Assembly (NCBI RefSeq): GCF_900105885.1
Contig: NZ_LT629780.1
Coordinates: forward strand, 1,984,001-2,048,000
Direction: 5' to 3'
DNA length: 64,000 nucleotides
Origin: Pseudomonas guangdongensis
GTDB lineage: Bacteria; Pseudomonadota; Gammaproteobacteria; Pseudomonadales; Pseudomonadaceae
Shown: piece after piece, positions 11,829 through 21,668 of the stretch
Numbering within the stretch: the stretch's first letter is position 1
Layout of the letters: the number at the start of each line of letters is the position of its first letter
Notes under the pieces: model-generated
Told to the model about the DNA's origin: nothing
The model's input: the letters and a program-made list of their open reading frames with translations, nothing else
Database searches by the model: none
Position numbers and translations under genes: made by a program

Positions 11829-12659
11829 ATGTACCAGTTGAACGACCTGCTGCACCTGATGGCCCGCCTGCGCGACCCGCAGCACGGCTGCCCGTGGGAC
11901 CTGGCGCAGGACTATGCGAGCATCGTCCCGCACACCCTGGAGGAAGCCTACGAGGTGGCCGACGCCATCGAGCGCGGCGACTTCGCCCACCTGCCGGGCG
12001 AGCTGGGCGACCTGCTGTTCCAGGTGGTCTACTACAGCCAGCTGGGCCGCGAGGAAGGGCGTTTTGACTTCGCCGCGGTGGTCGACGGCATCACCCGCAA
12101 GCTGATCCGCCGCCATCCCCACGTGTTCCCCGATGGCGACCTGTATGGCGCCACGGGTCTGCCGCGTCTCGACGAGGCGGCGATCAAGCGCCGCTGGGAG
12201 GAGATCAAGGCCGAGGAGCGCGCCGAGCAGGCCAGCGCTCCCGAGCAGCTGTCGCTGCTCGACGACGTGCCGCAGGCCTTGCCGGCGCTGTCGCGTGCCG
12301 CCAAGCTGCAGAAGCGCGCCGCGCAGTGCGGCTTCGACTGGCCGGCACCGCTGCCGGTGGTCGACAAGCTGCACGAGGAGCTGGGCGAGGTGCTCGAAGC
12401 CATCGCCGAGGGCGATCAGGCGCACATCGCCGAGGAAGTCGGCGACCTGCTGTTTGTCGCGGTCAACCTGGCCCGCCATCTCAAGGTCGAGCCCGAGGCG
12501 GCGCTGCGCGCGGCCAATGCCAAGTTCGAGCGGCGCCTGCGTTTCATCGAGCGGGCCGTGCGCGCCAGCGGCCGGGCCATGGAGGACTGCGCCCTCGACG
12601 AGCTGGACGCCCTGTGGGGCGAGGCCAAGCGCTGCGAGCGCCAGGGCGGCGGCTGTTGA
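11829..12659 (+). CDS. mazG: nucleoside triphosphate pyrophosphohydrolase MazG
   Basis: House-cleaning NTP pyrophosphatase of 276 residues with two all-alpha MazG domains. The first has CPWDLAQDYASIVPHTLEEAYE and ELGDLLFQVVYYSQ, the second KLHEELGEVLEAI and EEVGDLLFVAVNLARH, giving the paired EExxE/ExxD magnesium sites. In E. coli, MazG can lower ppGpp levels, and the placement 10 bases after relA fits a shared role; that functional link here is inference. Its TGA stop is overlapped by a possible TTG start of the tiny ORF that follows. Confidence 0.96.
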   Translation: MYQLNDLLHLMARLRDPQHGCPWDLAQDYASIVPHTLEEAYEVADAIERGDFAHLPGELGDLLFQVVYYSQLGREEGRFDFAAVVDGITRKLIRRHPHVFPDGDLYGATGLPRLDEAAIKRRWEEIKAEERAEQASAPEQLSLLDDVPQALPALSRAAKLQKRAAQCGFDWPAPLPVVDKLHEELGEVLEAIAEGDQAHIAEEVGDLLFVAVNLARHLKVEPEAALRAANAKFERRLRFIERAVRASGRAMEDCALDELDALWGEAKRCERQGGGC

Positions 12660-12808
12660 AGGCACTGCCGGAGGTCCTCGGCGCCGCCGCCGCGCTGCGG
12701 GACGGCGAACGGCGGTCCCTGCGGCCGATCGTCGGTCCGCGCGGCGGCTGTCACTACATCAACCGGAACGGCAACCAGACCTGCGTCGCCAGAAGTTGCT
12801 GCCACTGA
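12656..12808 (+). CDS. putative 50-residue protein with GPRGGC motif
   Basis: A short open frame between mazG and the DUF2058 gene. Its only plausible start is a TTG at 12656-12658 that overlaps the mazG stop (TTGA), with a GGGCGGCGG stretch just upstream, so it would depend on translational coupling. The product ends in GPRGGCHYINRNGNQTCV followed by ARSCCH. The GPRGG-x-Y-x-I-N-x-x-G-N pattern resembles the small basic adaptor-like domain known from chlorovirus proteins and from the C-termini of assorted bacterial proteins (PBCV-type basic adaptor, from memory). It may be a complete micro-protein, or the surviving tail of a longer gene whose front was lost. Conservation of this exact motif by chance in random sequence is unlikely. 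Confidence 0.4.
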   Translation: MKALPEVLGAAAALRDGERRSLRPIVGPRGGCHYINRNGNQTCVARSCCH

Positions 12809-12828
12809 ACGTTGCGAGAAGTGTTGTC

Positions 12829-13371
12829 ATGAGTCTTTCCCTACGCGACCAGCTGCTCAAGGCAGGCCTGGTCAACGAGAAGCAGGCCAAGCAGGTCAGC
12901 AAGCAGAAGCAGAAGCAGCAGCGCCTGGAGCACAAGGGCCAGGCGGAGAAGGACGACTCGCAGCGCGAGGCGGCCCTCAAGGCGCAGGCCGAGAAGCTGG
13001 CGCGCGATCAGGAGCTGAACCGCCAGCAGCAGGAAAAGGCGCAGAAGAAGGCGCTGGCCGCGCAGGTCAAGCAGCTGATCGAGAGCTCGCGCCTGCCGCG
13101 CCTGAACGGCGAGGACTACTACAACTTCGTCGACGACAAGAAGGTCAAGCGCATCGCCGTCAACCCGATGCTGCGCGACAAGCTCAGCCGCGGCACCCTG
13201 GCCATCGCCCGGCTGGACGGCAAGTACGAGCTGATCCCCCGCGAGGCGGCGCTCAAGGTGCAGGAGCGCGAACCGCAGCGCATCGTCCTGCTCAACGTTG
13301 CCAGCGAGGTGCCGGACGACGAGGACGATCCGTACAAGGACTACGTGGTGCCCGACGACCTGATGTGGTGA
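12829..13371 (+). CDS. DUF2058 family protein (YaiL-like)
   Basis: A 180-residue cytoplasmic protein of the DUF2058 family. It opens with SLSLRDQLLKAGLVNEKQAK and then has a long charged helix, about residues 22-85, very rich in Lys, Gln and Glu, likely a coiled coil or nucleic-acid-binding rod. The conserved C-terminal part has YYNFVDDKKVKRIAVN and GTLAIARLDGKYELIP. E. coli YaiL is listed as a nucleoprotein or polynucleotide-associated enzyme regulator, but a biochemical role is not established. It is followed by a strong bidirectional hairpin shared with the converging DUF3108 gene. Confidence 0.88.
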   Translation: MSLSLRDQLLKAGLVNEKQAKQVSKQKQKQQRLEHKGQAEKDDSQREAALKAQAEKLARDQELNRQQQEKAQKKALAAQVKQLIESSRLPRLNGEDYYNFVDDKKVKRIAVNPMLRDKLSRGTLAIARLDGKYELIPREAALKVQEREPQRIVLLNVASEVPDDEDDPYKDYVVPDDLMW

Positions 13372-13386
13372 GGCGGGCTCCGGCAG

Positions 13387-13424
13387 AAAGCAGAACGCCC
13401 GGCGAGTGCCGGGCGTTCTGCTTT
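13387..13424. terminator. bidirectional rho-independent terminator
   Basis: A perfect 17-bp stem (AAAGCAGAACGCCCGGC at 13387-13403 pairing with 13408-13424) with the 4-base loop GAGT. The A-rich and T-rich ends allow it to stop transcription from both the DUF2058 gene (plus) and the DUF3108 gene (minus). Confidence 0.85.
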
Positions 13425-13437
13425 ACGGGATGGGCGT

Positions 13438-14151
13438 TCAGCTGCCCTTGACCGCGCGGCCGTCGACCGTGCCCTGCTTGAGCATGATCTGGTACTCCTT
13501 GCCGTCTTTCTCCACCTGGTGCAGGCGCACCAGCAGATGGTCCCAGTCCTTGGCGAACCACAGCACCGTCTTGCGCCGCGTCTGGGTGGGGTCGCGCACG
13601 CGCTCGACCTTGATCGCCTCGACCTGGCCGACTTCGGTCTGCACGTTCTCGCTGCCCAGCACGCGGAAGTCGTAGGTCTCGATCTCGTCGCCGTCGAGCA
13701 CCGCGTAGCTCATGCTCTTCTTGCCGGCGGCGACGTCTTCCTGCAGCGCCAGCTGATAGGTGGACTTGTCGAGCAGGCCGCTCTTGAGCACCAGCTGGAC
13801 CGGCGTGCCGCGGTCGCTGCCGGTGACCTGCTTGGCCTGCCAGTCGAAGTCGTGGGCGATCTTCTTGCTCTTGCCCAGGCCGCTGCGTTCGAAGCGGTAG
13901 CTGAGCGGCACGAAGCGCGCATTGTCGTGGCGGAAGCGGCTTTCCTCGCTGAGCCCGGCGACCAGCATCGAGGCCTTGAACTGCAGGCTCCAGGTGCCGT
14001 CGGCGTTCTGCTGCAGGTGGCGCTCGGCGGTGCCGCTGACCGGCACCTGCTGCCAGTCGGCGGTGTACTGGGCGCTGAACGGCTCCAGGGCATGGGCGCC
14101 GAGGGGCAGGGCGGCGAGGCTGAAAACGGCTGCGAGCGATACGCGGCGCAT
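13438..14151 (-). CDS. DUF3108 domain periplasmic protein
   Basis: A 237-residue exported protein. The N-terminus MRRVSLAAVFSLAALPLGAHA is a clean Sec signal with an AHA cleavage site. The mature part is mostly beta (PFSAQYTADWQQVPVSGTAERHL, FRHDNARFVPLSYRFERSG, ETYDFRVLG), matching the DUF3108 fold, a barrel-like domain found near purine genes in Pseudomonas. Its function is unknown. It lies 30 bases after purN on the same strand and may be the last gene of a purM-purN-DUF3108 transcript ending at the strong hairpin downstream. Confidence 0.85.
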   Translation of the reverse strand: MRRVSLAAVFSLAALPLGAHALEPFSAQYTADWQQVPVSGTAERHLQQNADGTWSLQFKASMLVAGLSEESRFRHDNARFVPLSYRFERSGLGKSKKIAHDFDWQAKQVTGSDRGTPVQLVLKSGLLDKSTYQLALQEDVAAGKKSMSYAVLDGDEIETYDFRVLGSENVQTEVGQVEAIKVERVRDPTQTRRKTVLWFAKDWDHLLVRLHQVEKDGKEYQIMLKQGTVDGRAVKGS

Positions 14152-14181
14152 GACAAATCTCCCTCCGTGGCCGGCCCGGCG

Positions 14182-14843
14182 TCAGCCGGGCTGCGGCAGG
14201 TCGCGAATCTGCCGGCCACTGGCCGGCAGGGGCTGTCCGTCCAGCTCGACGCCCTGTTCGCCCAGACGCAGGCGTCCTTCGGCGAACCAGCGCACGGCCA
14301 GCGGATAGATATGGTGCTCGCCGCGCTGGACGCGTTGCGCCAGGCTGTCCGGCGTGTCGCCGTTCAGCACCGGCACCACGGCCTGTACGACCAGCGGTCC
14401 ACCGTCGAGTTCCTCGGTGACGAAGTGCACGCTGCAGCCATGCTCGGCATCCCCGGCTTCCAGGGCGCGCTGGTGGGTGTGCAGGCCCTTGTAGCGAGGC
14501 AGCAGCGAGGGATGGATGTTGAGCAGGCGCCCGGCGTAGTGGCGGACGAACTCGGCGCTGAGGATGCGCATGAAGCCGGCCAGCACCACCAGGTCGGGCC
14601 GCTGGGCGTCGATGCGCTCGATCAGCGCGCGGTCGAAGGCCTCGCGGCCATCGAACCCCTTGTGATCGAGCACCGCGGTGGCGATCCCGGCGTTCTGCGC
14701 GCGCACCAGGCCGTAGGCGTCGGCGCGGTTGGAGATCACCGCACCGATGCGCGCCGGCAGGCCGGCGGCAATGGCGTCGATCAGCGCCTGCAGGTTGCTG
14801 CCGGAGCCGGAGATCAGCACCACCACATTGCAGGGCTGGGCCA

Positions 14844-14844
<1 letters not shown>
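14182..14844 (-). CDS. purN: phosphoribosylglycinamide formyltransferase PurN
   Basis: Transfers a formyl group from 10-formyl-tetrahydrofolate to GAR, third step of purine synthesis. The 220-residue protein shows VVLISGSGSNLQALIDA at the start (GAR phosphate loop), RILSAEFV, the catalytic NIHPSLLPRYKG (Asn and His) and HFVTEELDGGPLVVQ (catalytic Asp). Its ATG overlaps the purM stop by one base (TGATG), so the pair is translationally coupled. This is a purine enzyme distinct from purU at 30588, although the two share the formyltransferase fold. Confidence 0.97.
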
Positions 14845-15902
<1,058 letters not shown>

Positions 15903-16156
15903 GAATACGGGCCTTTGCGGGGTGTGCGTGAAAGCGCGCGATTCTAGCATTCTTGCCCGGAGGCGACCATGGTGCGGCCGGTCGGGCATGCCGACTCGCC
16001 GCCTGGCGGCGCCGACGCGCGGCAAACCGCCGGCAGCGCGCCGCAACGGTGCGCCGCGGCGCGTGGCGACGCATCCGGACGGCGCGGTTGCCGCCGTCCG
16101 GGCGGCTGTTTAAGGTATAGGCCCTTGTGCGTCCGCCGCACGCCCGCCCTGCCGAG

Positions 16157-17176
16157 ATGCCCACCATGCGCACGACTCTCCGCCTGTTAGCCTTCTGCCT
16201 GTCCTGTAGCGTCCTGAGTGCCGTGGCGGCGCAGGTCGAGGGGCTTCACGAGGTGCGCGAGCCGGTCGCCTCCCAGGAGGCCGGCGAGCGCTCGGCGGCC
16301 ATGGCCCGCGCGCTGCAGTCCTTGGTGGTGCGCCTGACCGGCGACCGCCGCAGCGCCGCCGATCCGCGCCTGCAGCCGCTGCTGGCCGACCCCCAGCAAC
16401 TGGTCCAGCAGTTCGTCTACGAACCGGGTGAGCCGGTGACCCTGGCGGTGGTGTTCGATCCGGTGCTGACCGAGCGCGCCCTGCGCGAGGCCGGGCTGAG
16501 CCTCTGGCACGTCAACCGGCCGCAGGTGCTGGCCTGGTGGCTGGAGGAGGAAACCGCCGGCAATCGCCTGCTGGCCGAGGATCAGCCCGCCGCCGAGGCG
16601 CTGCGCCAGGCCGCGCGTCAGCGTGGCGTGCCGCTCGGCCTGCCGCTGGGCGACCTGCAGGAGCAGCTGCTGGCCACCCCGCAGGTGCTCGCCGGCAGCC
16701 AGATCCAGGCCCTGCGCGAGGCTTCCGAGGGCTACGCCGCCGACGCGCTGCTGACGGTGCTGGCGCGTCCCGGCGAGGCCGACTGGCAGCTGTGGCTGGG
16801 CGAGGAGCGGCAGAGCGGCAGTGTCCGCGGCGCCAGTCGCGAGGCGCTGGCCGATGGCGTGCTGCTGGAGGTCGCCGAGCGTCTGGCGGCGCGCTTCGCC
16901 GCCGGCGCCGGGGCGCAGAGCCTGACCCTCGAAGTGCAGGGCAGCGACCTGGCGCGCTTCGCCAGCCTGGAGCGCCTGCTCGAACCCTTCGGTGCGCAAC
17001 TGCGCGAGGTGCAGGGCGACCGCCTGGTCTACCGCCTGCAGGGCACGCCGGCGCAGGTGCGCGCCCAGCTGCAACTGGGCCGCCTGCACGAACTGCCGGC
17101 CGACGTACCGGCCGCTACCGGCCAGCCCTTGCAGGTGCCGGCCGCCTCCGGCGAGCGCCTGCGCTTCGCCTGGTAA
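16157..17176 (+). CDS. DUF2066 domain exported protein
   Basis: A 339-residue protein of the DUF2066 family, which in Pseudomonas sits between purM and the PerM-like permease. The start MPTMRTTLRLLAFCLSCSVLSAVAA reads as a Sec signal; ATG 16166 is an alternative start in the same frame, and the upstream GTG at 16127 is less likely. The mature region has alternating LTGDRRSAADPRLQPLLADPQQLVQQFVY and a VLTERALREAGLSLWHVNRPQVLAWW block. The function is unknown. It diverges from purM across about 250 bases that hold no gene. Confidence 0.8.
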   Translation: MPTMRTTLRLLAFCLSCSVLSAVAAQVEGLHEVREPVASQEAGERSAAMARALQSLVVRLTGDRRSAADPRLQPLLADPQQLVQQFVYEPGEPVTLAVVFDPVLTERALREAGLSLWHVNRPQVLAWWLEEETAGNRLLAEDQPAAEALRQAARQRGVPLGLPLGDLQEQLLATPQVLAGSQIQALREASEGYAADALLTVLARPGEADWQLWLGEERQSGSVRGASREALADGVLLEVAERLAARFAAGAGAQSLTLEVQGSDLARFASLERLLEPFGAQLREVQGDRLVYRLQGTPAQVRAQLQLGRLHELPADVPAATGQPLQVPAASGERLRFAW

Positions 17177-17236
17177 AGGTCACGCACCGGCCGTCGCCTG
17201 ACGGCTGCTTCAAGGACGACGGCGGGAGCCCATCCG

Positions 17237-18328
17237 ATGAACGATTCGCGCACCTGGCTGGGCCTGGCGGCCCTGCTGTTGCTGGGCTGGCTGGTCTACC
17301 AGTTGCAGCCGGTGCTGATGCCTTTCCTGGTCGGCACCCTGCTGGCCTATCTGGGCGATCCGCTGGTCGACCGCCTGCAGGAACGCGGCCTGTCGCGGAC
17401 CTGGGGCGTGGTGGCGGTGTTCGCCCTGTTCGGCCTGATCGTGCTGGCCATGCTGCTGGTGCTGCTGCCGCTGCTCGGCCGCCAGCTGCTGCGCCTCTAC
17501 GAGCTGGCGCCGCAGGCCATCGACTGGCTGCAGCTGCACGCGCTGCCCTGGCTGCAGGCGCAACTGGGCCTGCGCGCCGACTTCTGGCAGCTCGCCCAGC
17601 TCAAGACGCTGCTGGCCGAACACCTCGGCCAGACCACCGACATCGCCCAGATGCTGCTGGCGCGGGTCACCTCGTCGAGCCTGGCGCTGCTCGCCTGGCT
17701 GGGCAACCTGCTGCTGATCCCGGTGGTCGGCTTCTACCTGCTGCGCGACTGGGACCTGATGCTGGCGCGCCTGCGCACGCTGCTGCCGCGCCGCCGCGAG
17801 GGGCTGGTGGTGGTGCTGGTCGGCGAATGCCACGAGGTGCTCGGCGCCTTCCTGCGCGGTCAGTTGCTGGTGATGCTGGCGCTGGCGCTGGTCTACGCCG
17901 CCGGGCTGAGTCTGCTGGGCCTGGAGCTGGGCCTGCTGATCGGCCTGCTCGCCGGGCTGGCCAGCATCGTGCCGTACATGGGCTTCGCGATCGGCATCGT
18001 CGCCGCCCTGCTGGCCGCGCTGTTCCAGTTCGGCCTGGAGTGGTATCCGCTGCTCGGCGTGCTCGCGGTGTTCACCGTCGGCCAGCTGCTCGAAGGCATG
18101 TGGCTGACCCCGCTGCTGGTGGGCGACCGCATCGGCCTGCATCCGGTGGCGGTGATCTTCGCCATCCTCGCCGGCGGCCAGCTGTTCGGCTTCACCGGCG
18201 TGCTGCTGGCCTTGCCGGTGGCGGCGGTGATCATGGTGCTGCTGCGCCATGTACACGACTTCTATAAACTGTCGGCTCTTTACGGAGTGTCGGATGGCGA
18301 TTCGCAGGAGTCGTCGGAGTCCCCATGA
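17237..18328 (+). CDS. AI-2E family (PerM-like) inner-membrane permease
   Basis: A 363-residue multi-spanning membrane protein of the AI-2 exporter/PerM family. It shows the typical arrangement of two N-terminal helices (LGLAALLLLGWLVYQLQPVL, WGVVAVFALFGLIVLAMLLV), a longer central soluble stretch around residues 85-155, and a cluster of C-terminal helices including SIVPYMGFAIGIVAALLAAL and EGMWLTPLLVGDRIGLHPV. The latter segment is the family hallmark. The true substrate is unknown; related proteins export AI-2 or act in Na+/H+ exchange. The stop overlaps the hda start by 4 bases (ATGA), tying the two in one transcript. Confidence 0.88.
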   Translation: MNDSRTWLGLAALLLLGWLVYQLQPVLMPFLVGTLLAYLGDPLVDRLQERGLSRTWGVVAVFALFGLIVLAMLLVLLPLLGRQLLRLYELAPQAIDWLQLHALPWLQAQLGLRADFWQLAQLKTLLAEHLGQTTDIAQMLLARVTSSSLALLAWLGNLLLIPVVGFYLLRDWDLMLARLRTLLPRRREGLVVVLVGECHEVLGAFLRGQLLVMLALALVYAAGLSLLGLELGLLIGLLAGLASIVPYMGFAIGIVAALLAALFQFGLEWYPLLGVLAVFTVGQLLEGMWLTPLLVGDRIGLHPVAVIFAILAGGQLFGFTGVLLALPVAAVIMVLLRHVHDFYKLSALYGVSDGDSQESSESP

Positions 18329-19029
18329 AACCGATCCAGCTGCCTCTGGGTGTGCGCCTGCGCGACGACGCCACCTTCGCCAACTACTATCCCGGCGCCA
18401 ACGCGGCCGCCCTGGGGTACGTCGAGCGCATGTGCGAAACCGATGCCGACTGGGCGGAAAACCTCATCTACCTTTGGGGCGCCGCCGATGTCGGGCGCAG
18501 CCACCTGCTGCAGGCCGCCTGCCTGCGCATGGAACAGTTCGGCGGCCGCGCGGTGTACCTGCCGCTGGACGCCGTGGCCATGTACGGCCCGCAACTGCTC
18601 GACAACCTGGAGCAGTGCGACCTGGTGTGCATCGACGGGGTCGATCTGGTCGCCGGCCACCCGACCTGGGAGGAGGCGCTGTTCCACCTGTTCAACCGCC
18701 TGCGCGATGCCGGCCGGCGCCTGCTGCTGTCGGCCTCGGCGCCGCCGCGCGAGGTGCCGATCAAGCTGCCCGACCTCAAGTCGCGCCTGACCCTGGCGCT
18801 GGTCTTCCAGCTCCACGGCCTGACCGACGACGAGAAGCTGCGCGCCCTGCAGCTGCGCGCCTCGCGCCGCGGCCTGCACCTCAACGACGAGGTCGGGCGC
18901 TTCATCCTCACCCGCGGCTCGCGCAGCATGAGCGCGCTGTTCGATCTGCTCGACCAGCTCGACCACGCCTCGCTGCAGGCCCAGCGCAAGCTGACCATCC
19001 CCTTCCTCAAGGAAACCCTCGGCTGGTAG
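18325..19029 (+). CDS. hda: DnaA regulatory inactivator Hda
   Basis: AAA+ protein that, bound to the beta clamp, stimulates ATP hydrolysis by DnaA and so prevents re-initiation of replication. The 234-residue protein starts KPIQLPLGVRL, where QLPLGVRL is the clamp-binding motif. The Walker A is the usual degenerate Hda form (WGAADVGRSHLLQ). Walker B is LVCIDGVDLVAG, and the arginine-finger/sensor region includes LLLSASAPPREV and LTLALVFQLHGL. It overlaps the PerM-like gene by 4 bases and is followed by a strong hairpin. Confidence 0.95.
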   Translation: MKPIQLPLGVRLRDDATFANYYPGANAAALGYVERMCETDADWAENLIYLWGAADVGRSHLLQAACLRMEQFGGRAVYLPLDAVAMYGPQLLDNLEQCDLVCIDGVDLVAGHPTWEEALFHLFNRLRDAGRRLLLSASAPPREVPIKLPDLKSRLTLALVFQLHGLTDDEKLRALQLRASRRGLHLNDEVGRFILTRGSRSMSALFDLLDQLDHASLQAQRKLTIPFLKETLGW

Positions 19030-19048
19030 CCGGAGGCCAGCGGCACAG

Positions 19049-19082
19049 ACGACAAGGCCGCGCAGATGCGCGGCCTTGTCGT
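19049..19082. terminator. bidirectional rho-independent terminator
   Basis: A 15-bp GC-rich stem (core GACAAGGCCGCGC at 19051-19063 pairing with 19068-19080, loop AGAT) between the converging hda and pyruvate kinase genes. There is no long T-run, so efficiency is uncertain. Confidence 0.7.
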
Positions 19083-19098
19083 GACTGCTGCGGTGCGA

Positions 19099-20550
19099 TC
19101 AGACCAGTTGTTCGCCGACGTGGAGGATCTTCAGGGTATTGGTGCCGCCGATGGTGTCGTAGCTGTCGCCCTTGCTCATGATCACCCAGTCGCCCGGCTC
19201 GACCACGCCGCGCTTGAGCAGCTCGTTGACCGCCGCTTGGCTGACCTGCTCCGCCGGCAGGGCGGCGGCGTCGAAGGGCACGGTCTGCACGCCGCGGAAC
19301 ATCGCCACGCGCGCCTGAGTGGCGCGGTGCGGCGAGTAGGCGAAGATCGGCACCGAGGAGCGGATACGCGACATGATCAGCGGGGTGTAGCCGCTTTCGG
19401 TGAGGGCGATGATCGCCTTGACGCCGGGGAAGTGGTTGGCTGTGTACATGGCGGCCAGGGCGATGCTCTCGTCGCAGCGCTCGAAGGTCAGGCCCATGCG
19501 ATGGCCGGACTTCTGGCTGGTCGGGTGCTTCTCGGCGCCGAGGCAGACCCGCGCCATGGCCTTGACCGCTTCCACCGGATAGTCGCCGGCGGCGCTTTCC
19601 GCCGAGAGCATCACCGCGTCGGTGTAGTCCAGCGCGGCGTTGGCCACGTCGGACACCTCGGCGCGGGTCGGCATCGGACTGTGGATCATCGACTCCATCA
19701 TTTGCGTGGCGGTGATCACGAACTTGTTGAGGCGGCGGGCGTGGGCAATGATCTTCTTCTGGATGCCGACCAGCTCGGCATCGCCGATCTCCACGCCCAG
19801 ATCGCCGCGGGCGACCATCACCCCGTCGCTGGCGCGGATCAGGCCGTCCAGCGCCTCGTCGTCGGCCACTGCCTCGGCGCGCTCGATCTTGGCCACCAGC
19901 CAGGCGTCGCTGCCGGCCTCGTCGCGCAGGCGGCGGGCGTATTCCATGTCGGCGGCGTCGCGCGGGAAGGAGACGGCCAGGTAGTCCAGCTCCATCTCGG
20001 CGGCCAGCTTGATGTCGGCCTTGTCCTTGTCGGTCAGCGCCGGCGCGGTCAGGCCGCCGCCGCGGCGGTTGATGCCCTTGTGGTCGGACAGCGGGCCGCC
20101 GACGGTGACCCGGCACAGCAGCTCGGTGGCGGTGACCTGCTCGACCTGCATGATCACCCGGCCGTCGTCGAGCAGCAGCTCGTCGCCGACCTTACAGTCC
20201 TTGACCAGATCCGGGTAGTCGATGCCGACCACGTTCTGGGTGCCGGCGTCGCGCGGGTGGGTGATGGAGAAGCGGAACTCGTCGCCCTGCTGCAGCTCGA
20301 TGCGCTTGCCGGCGAACTTGGCGATGCGGATCTTCGGTCCCTGCAGGTCGCCGAGCAGGGCGACATGGCGGCCGTGCTTGGCGGCCAGTTCGCGCACCAG
20401 CCGGGCGCGGGCCTTGTGCTCCTCGGGGCTGCCGTGGGAGAAGTTGAGACGGGCGACATCCATGCCGGCGAGGATCAGCTGCTCCAGCACGGGGGTGGAG
20501 CTGCTGGACGGGCCGAGCGTGGCGACGATCTTGGTACGGCGGAAAGGCAT
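19099..20550 (-). CDS. pyk: pyruvate kinase
   Basis: Converts phosphoenolpyruvate and ADP to pyruvate and ATP, the last step of the Entner-Doudoroff/glycolytic lower pathway. The 483-residue protein has RRTKIVATLGPSSSS at the start, ARLNFSHGSPEEHKA, LGDLQGPKIRIAKF, the catalytic block VAKIERAEA, and the metal-binding MVARGDLGVEI, then ITATQMMESMIHSPMPTRAE. The C-terminal allosteric domain follows. Its neighbour, a tandem universal stress protein, is the arrangement I recall for PykA in P. aeruginosa, so this is probably the PykA isoform, not PykF. Confidence 0.95.
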   Translation of the reverse strand: MPFRRTKIVATLGPSSSSTPVLEQLILAGMDVARLNFSHGSPEEHKARARLVRELAAKHGRHVALLGDLQGPKIRIAKFAGKRIELQQGDEFRFSITHPRDAGTQNVVGIDYPDLVKDCKVGDELLLDDGRVIMQVEQVTATELLCRVTVGGPLSDHKGINRRGGGLTAPALTDKDKADIKLAAEMELDYLAVSFPRDAADMEYARRLRDEAGSDAWLVAKIERAEAVADDEALDGLIRASDGVMVARGDLGVEIGDAELVGIQKKIIAHARRLNKFVITATQMMESMIHSPMPTRAEVSDVANAALDYTDAVMLSAESAAGDYPVEAVKAMARVCLGAEKHPTSQKSGHRMGLTFERCDESIALAAMYTANHFPGVKAIIALTESGYTPLIMSRIRSSVPIFAYSPHRATQARVAMFRGVQTVPFDAAALPAEQVSQAAVNELLKRGVVEPGDWVIMSKGDSYDTIGGTNTLKILHVGEQLV

Positions 20551-20633
20551 CGAGGCCTCCTTGAACAGACGAAAAGAATGATGGCACCCGGCCGTGGTGG
20601 TCGGGCGTCATCCATGACGCAGACGGACGGAAT

Positions 20634-21554
20634 TCACTGGCTGGCGCTGGCGACCGGCTTGATCACCAGCAGGTCGCAGTCGACCGCTTCGAGCACTCGC
20701 TCGGCGGTATGGCCGATCAGCGCGGTATCCAGATGGCCGCGGGCGATGGCGCCCATCACCAGCAGGTCGATGCCGTTGTCGGTGACGAACTGCGGCAGCG
20801 CCTCTTCGGCGAAGCCCTGCAGCAGGTGGCGGCGCGGCGCGGCGATCGGGTACTGGCCGAGCAGGGCGTCGAAGGCCTCGCGGTGGCGGGCGCCGGTACG
20901 TTCCACATAGTACTCGTAGTCGGCCACCAGCTCGGCGTCGAACACCAGGGTGCGCGGCAGCGGCGCATAGCTGTGCAGGTAATGATCCTCCAGTCCGAGC
21001 GCCTTGCCCAGCGCCTGGGTGCAGTCGATCAGCAGGCGGTCGAGGCTGGCCGGCTTGTCGGCGCTGTGGGTCGGGTCGAGGGCGGCGGCCAGGCGCCGGC
21101 CCTGCCACTCGCGGTCGGGCTTGACCAGCCACAGCGGCGCCGGGCAGTGGCGGATCAGCTGCCAGCTGCTGTTGCTGAGCAGCAGGCGCTGCAGCAGGCC
21201 GTGGCTGTGGGCGGTCTTGAGCACCAGATCGGGGCGCAGCTCCGCGACCCGCGCATCGATCATCTTGTACAGCGGCTTGCCCCAGCGGGCCTCGATGCCG
21301 ACCTTGAGGCCTTCCTGGCGCAGCGGCTCGGCGAGCCGTTCGAGCCAGTCGCGGCGCTGCTCCAGCAGCGACGCGCGGGCCTTCTCCAGGGTGCTGCGGT
21401 CGAACAGCGCGCCGCCGTCGAGGGCGCCGTGGAACTCGCAGATCAGCAGTTCGAGGGCCGCGCCGCTGCGCCGGGCGATCCACGCGGCGCGTTCGAGGGC
21501 CGGCTGCTGGGGCTGGGTGGGGTCGATGACGACCAGGAGCTGCTGAAGGTGCAT
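20634..21554 (-). CDS. tandem universal stress protein (UspE-like)
   Basis: A 306-residue cytoplasmic protein made of two Usp domains in a row. The first begins LQQLLVVIDPTQPQQPALERAAW and has GKPLYKMIDARVAELRPDLVLK; the second ends LLVMGAIARGHLDTALIGHTAERVLEAVDCDLLVIK, which keeps the ATP-binding G-x2-G-x9-G pattern only loosely. UspE-type proteins are linked to survival under stress and anaerobic energy starvation in Pseudomonas. It lies 83 bases upstream of pyruvate kinase on the same strand and may share its regulation. Confidence 0.9.
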   Translation of the reverse strand: MHLQQLLVVIDPTQPQQPALERAAWIARRSGAALELLICEFHGALDGGALFDRSTLEKARASLLEQRRDWLERLAEPLRQEGLKVGIEARWGKPLYKMIDARVAELRPDLVLKTAHSHGLLQRLLLSNSSWQLIRHCPAPLWLVKPDREWQGRRLAAALDPTHSADKPASLDRLLIDCTQALGKALGLEDHYLHSYAPLPRTLVFDAELVADYEYYVERTGARHREAFDALLGQYPIAAPRRHLLQGFAEEALPQFVTDNGIDLLVMGAIARGHLDTALIGHTAERVLEAVDCDLLVIKPVASASQ

Positions 21555-21668
21555 GGACAGGTTCCTCGCAAAAAGGGCGGGGTGCCGCGCGGCGGGCGGC
21601 GGGACTGTGCTCAGCCTAGCCGCAGCGCCAGTAGAGCGGCAAATCCCTGACAGCCGTGTGACGGCGGC

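Noticed and set aside
8936..11830. 964-codon minus-strand open frame opposite relA
   Set aside because: Shadow of relA and mazG; compositionally biased and without motifs.
15903..16156. Clear promoter for the DUF2066 gene (TTGCCG at 16088, TATAGG at 16116)
   Set aside because: The spacing of 22 bases is too long for a sigma-70 promoter, so it was not listed as a feature.
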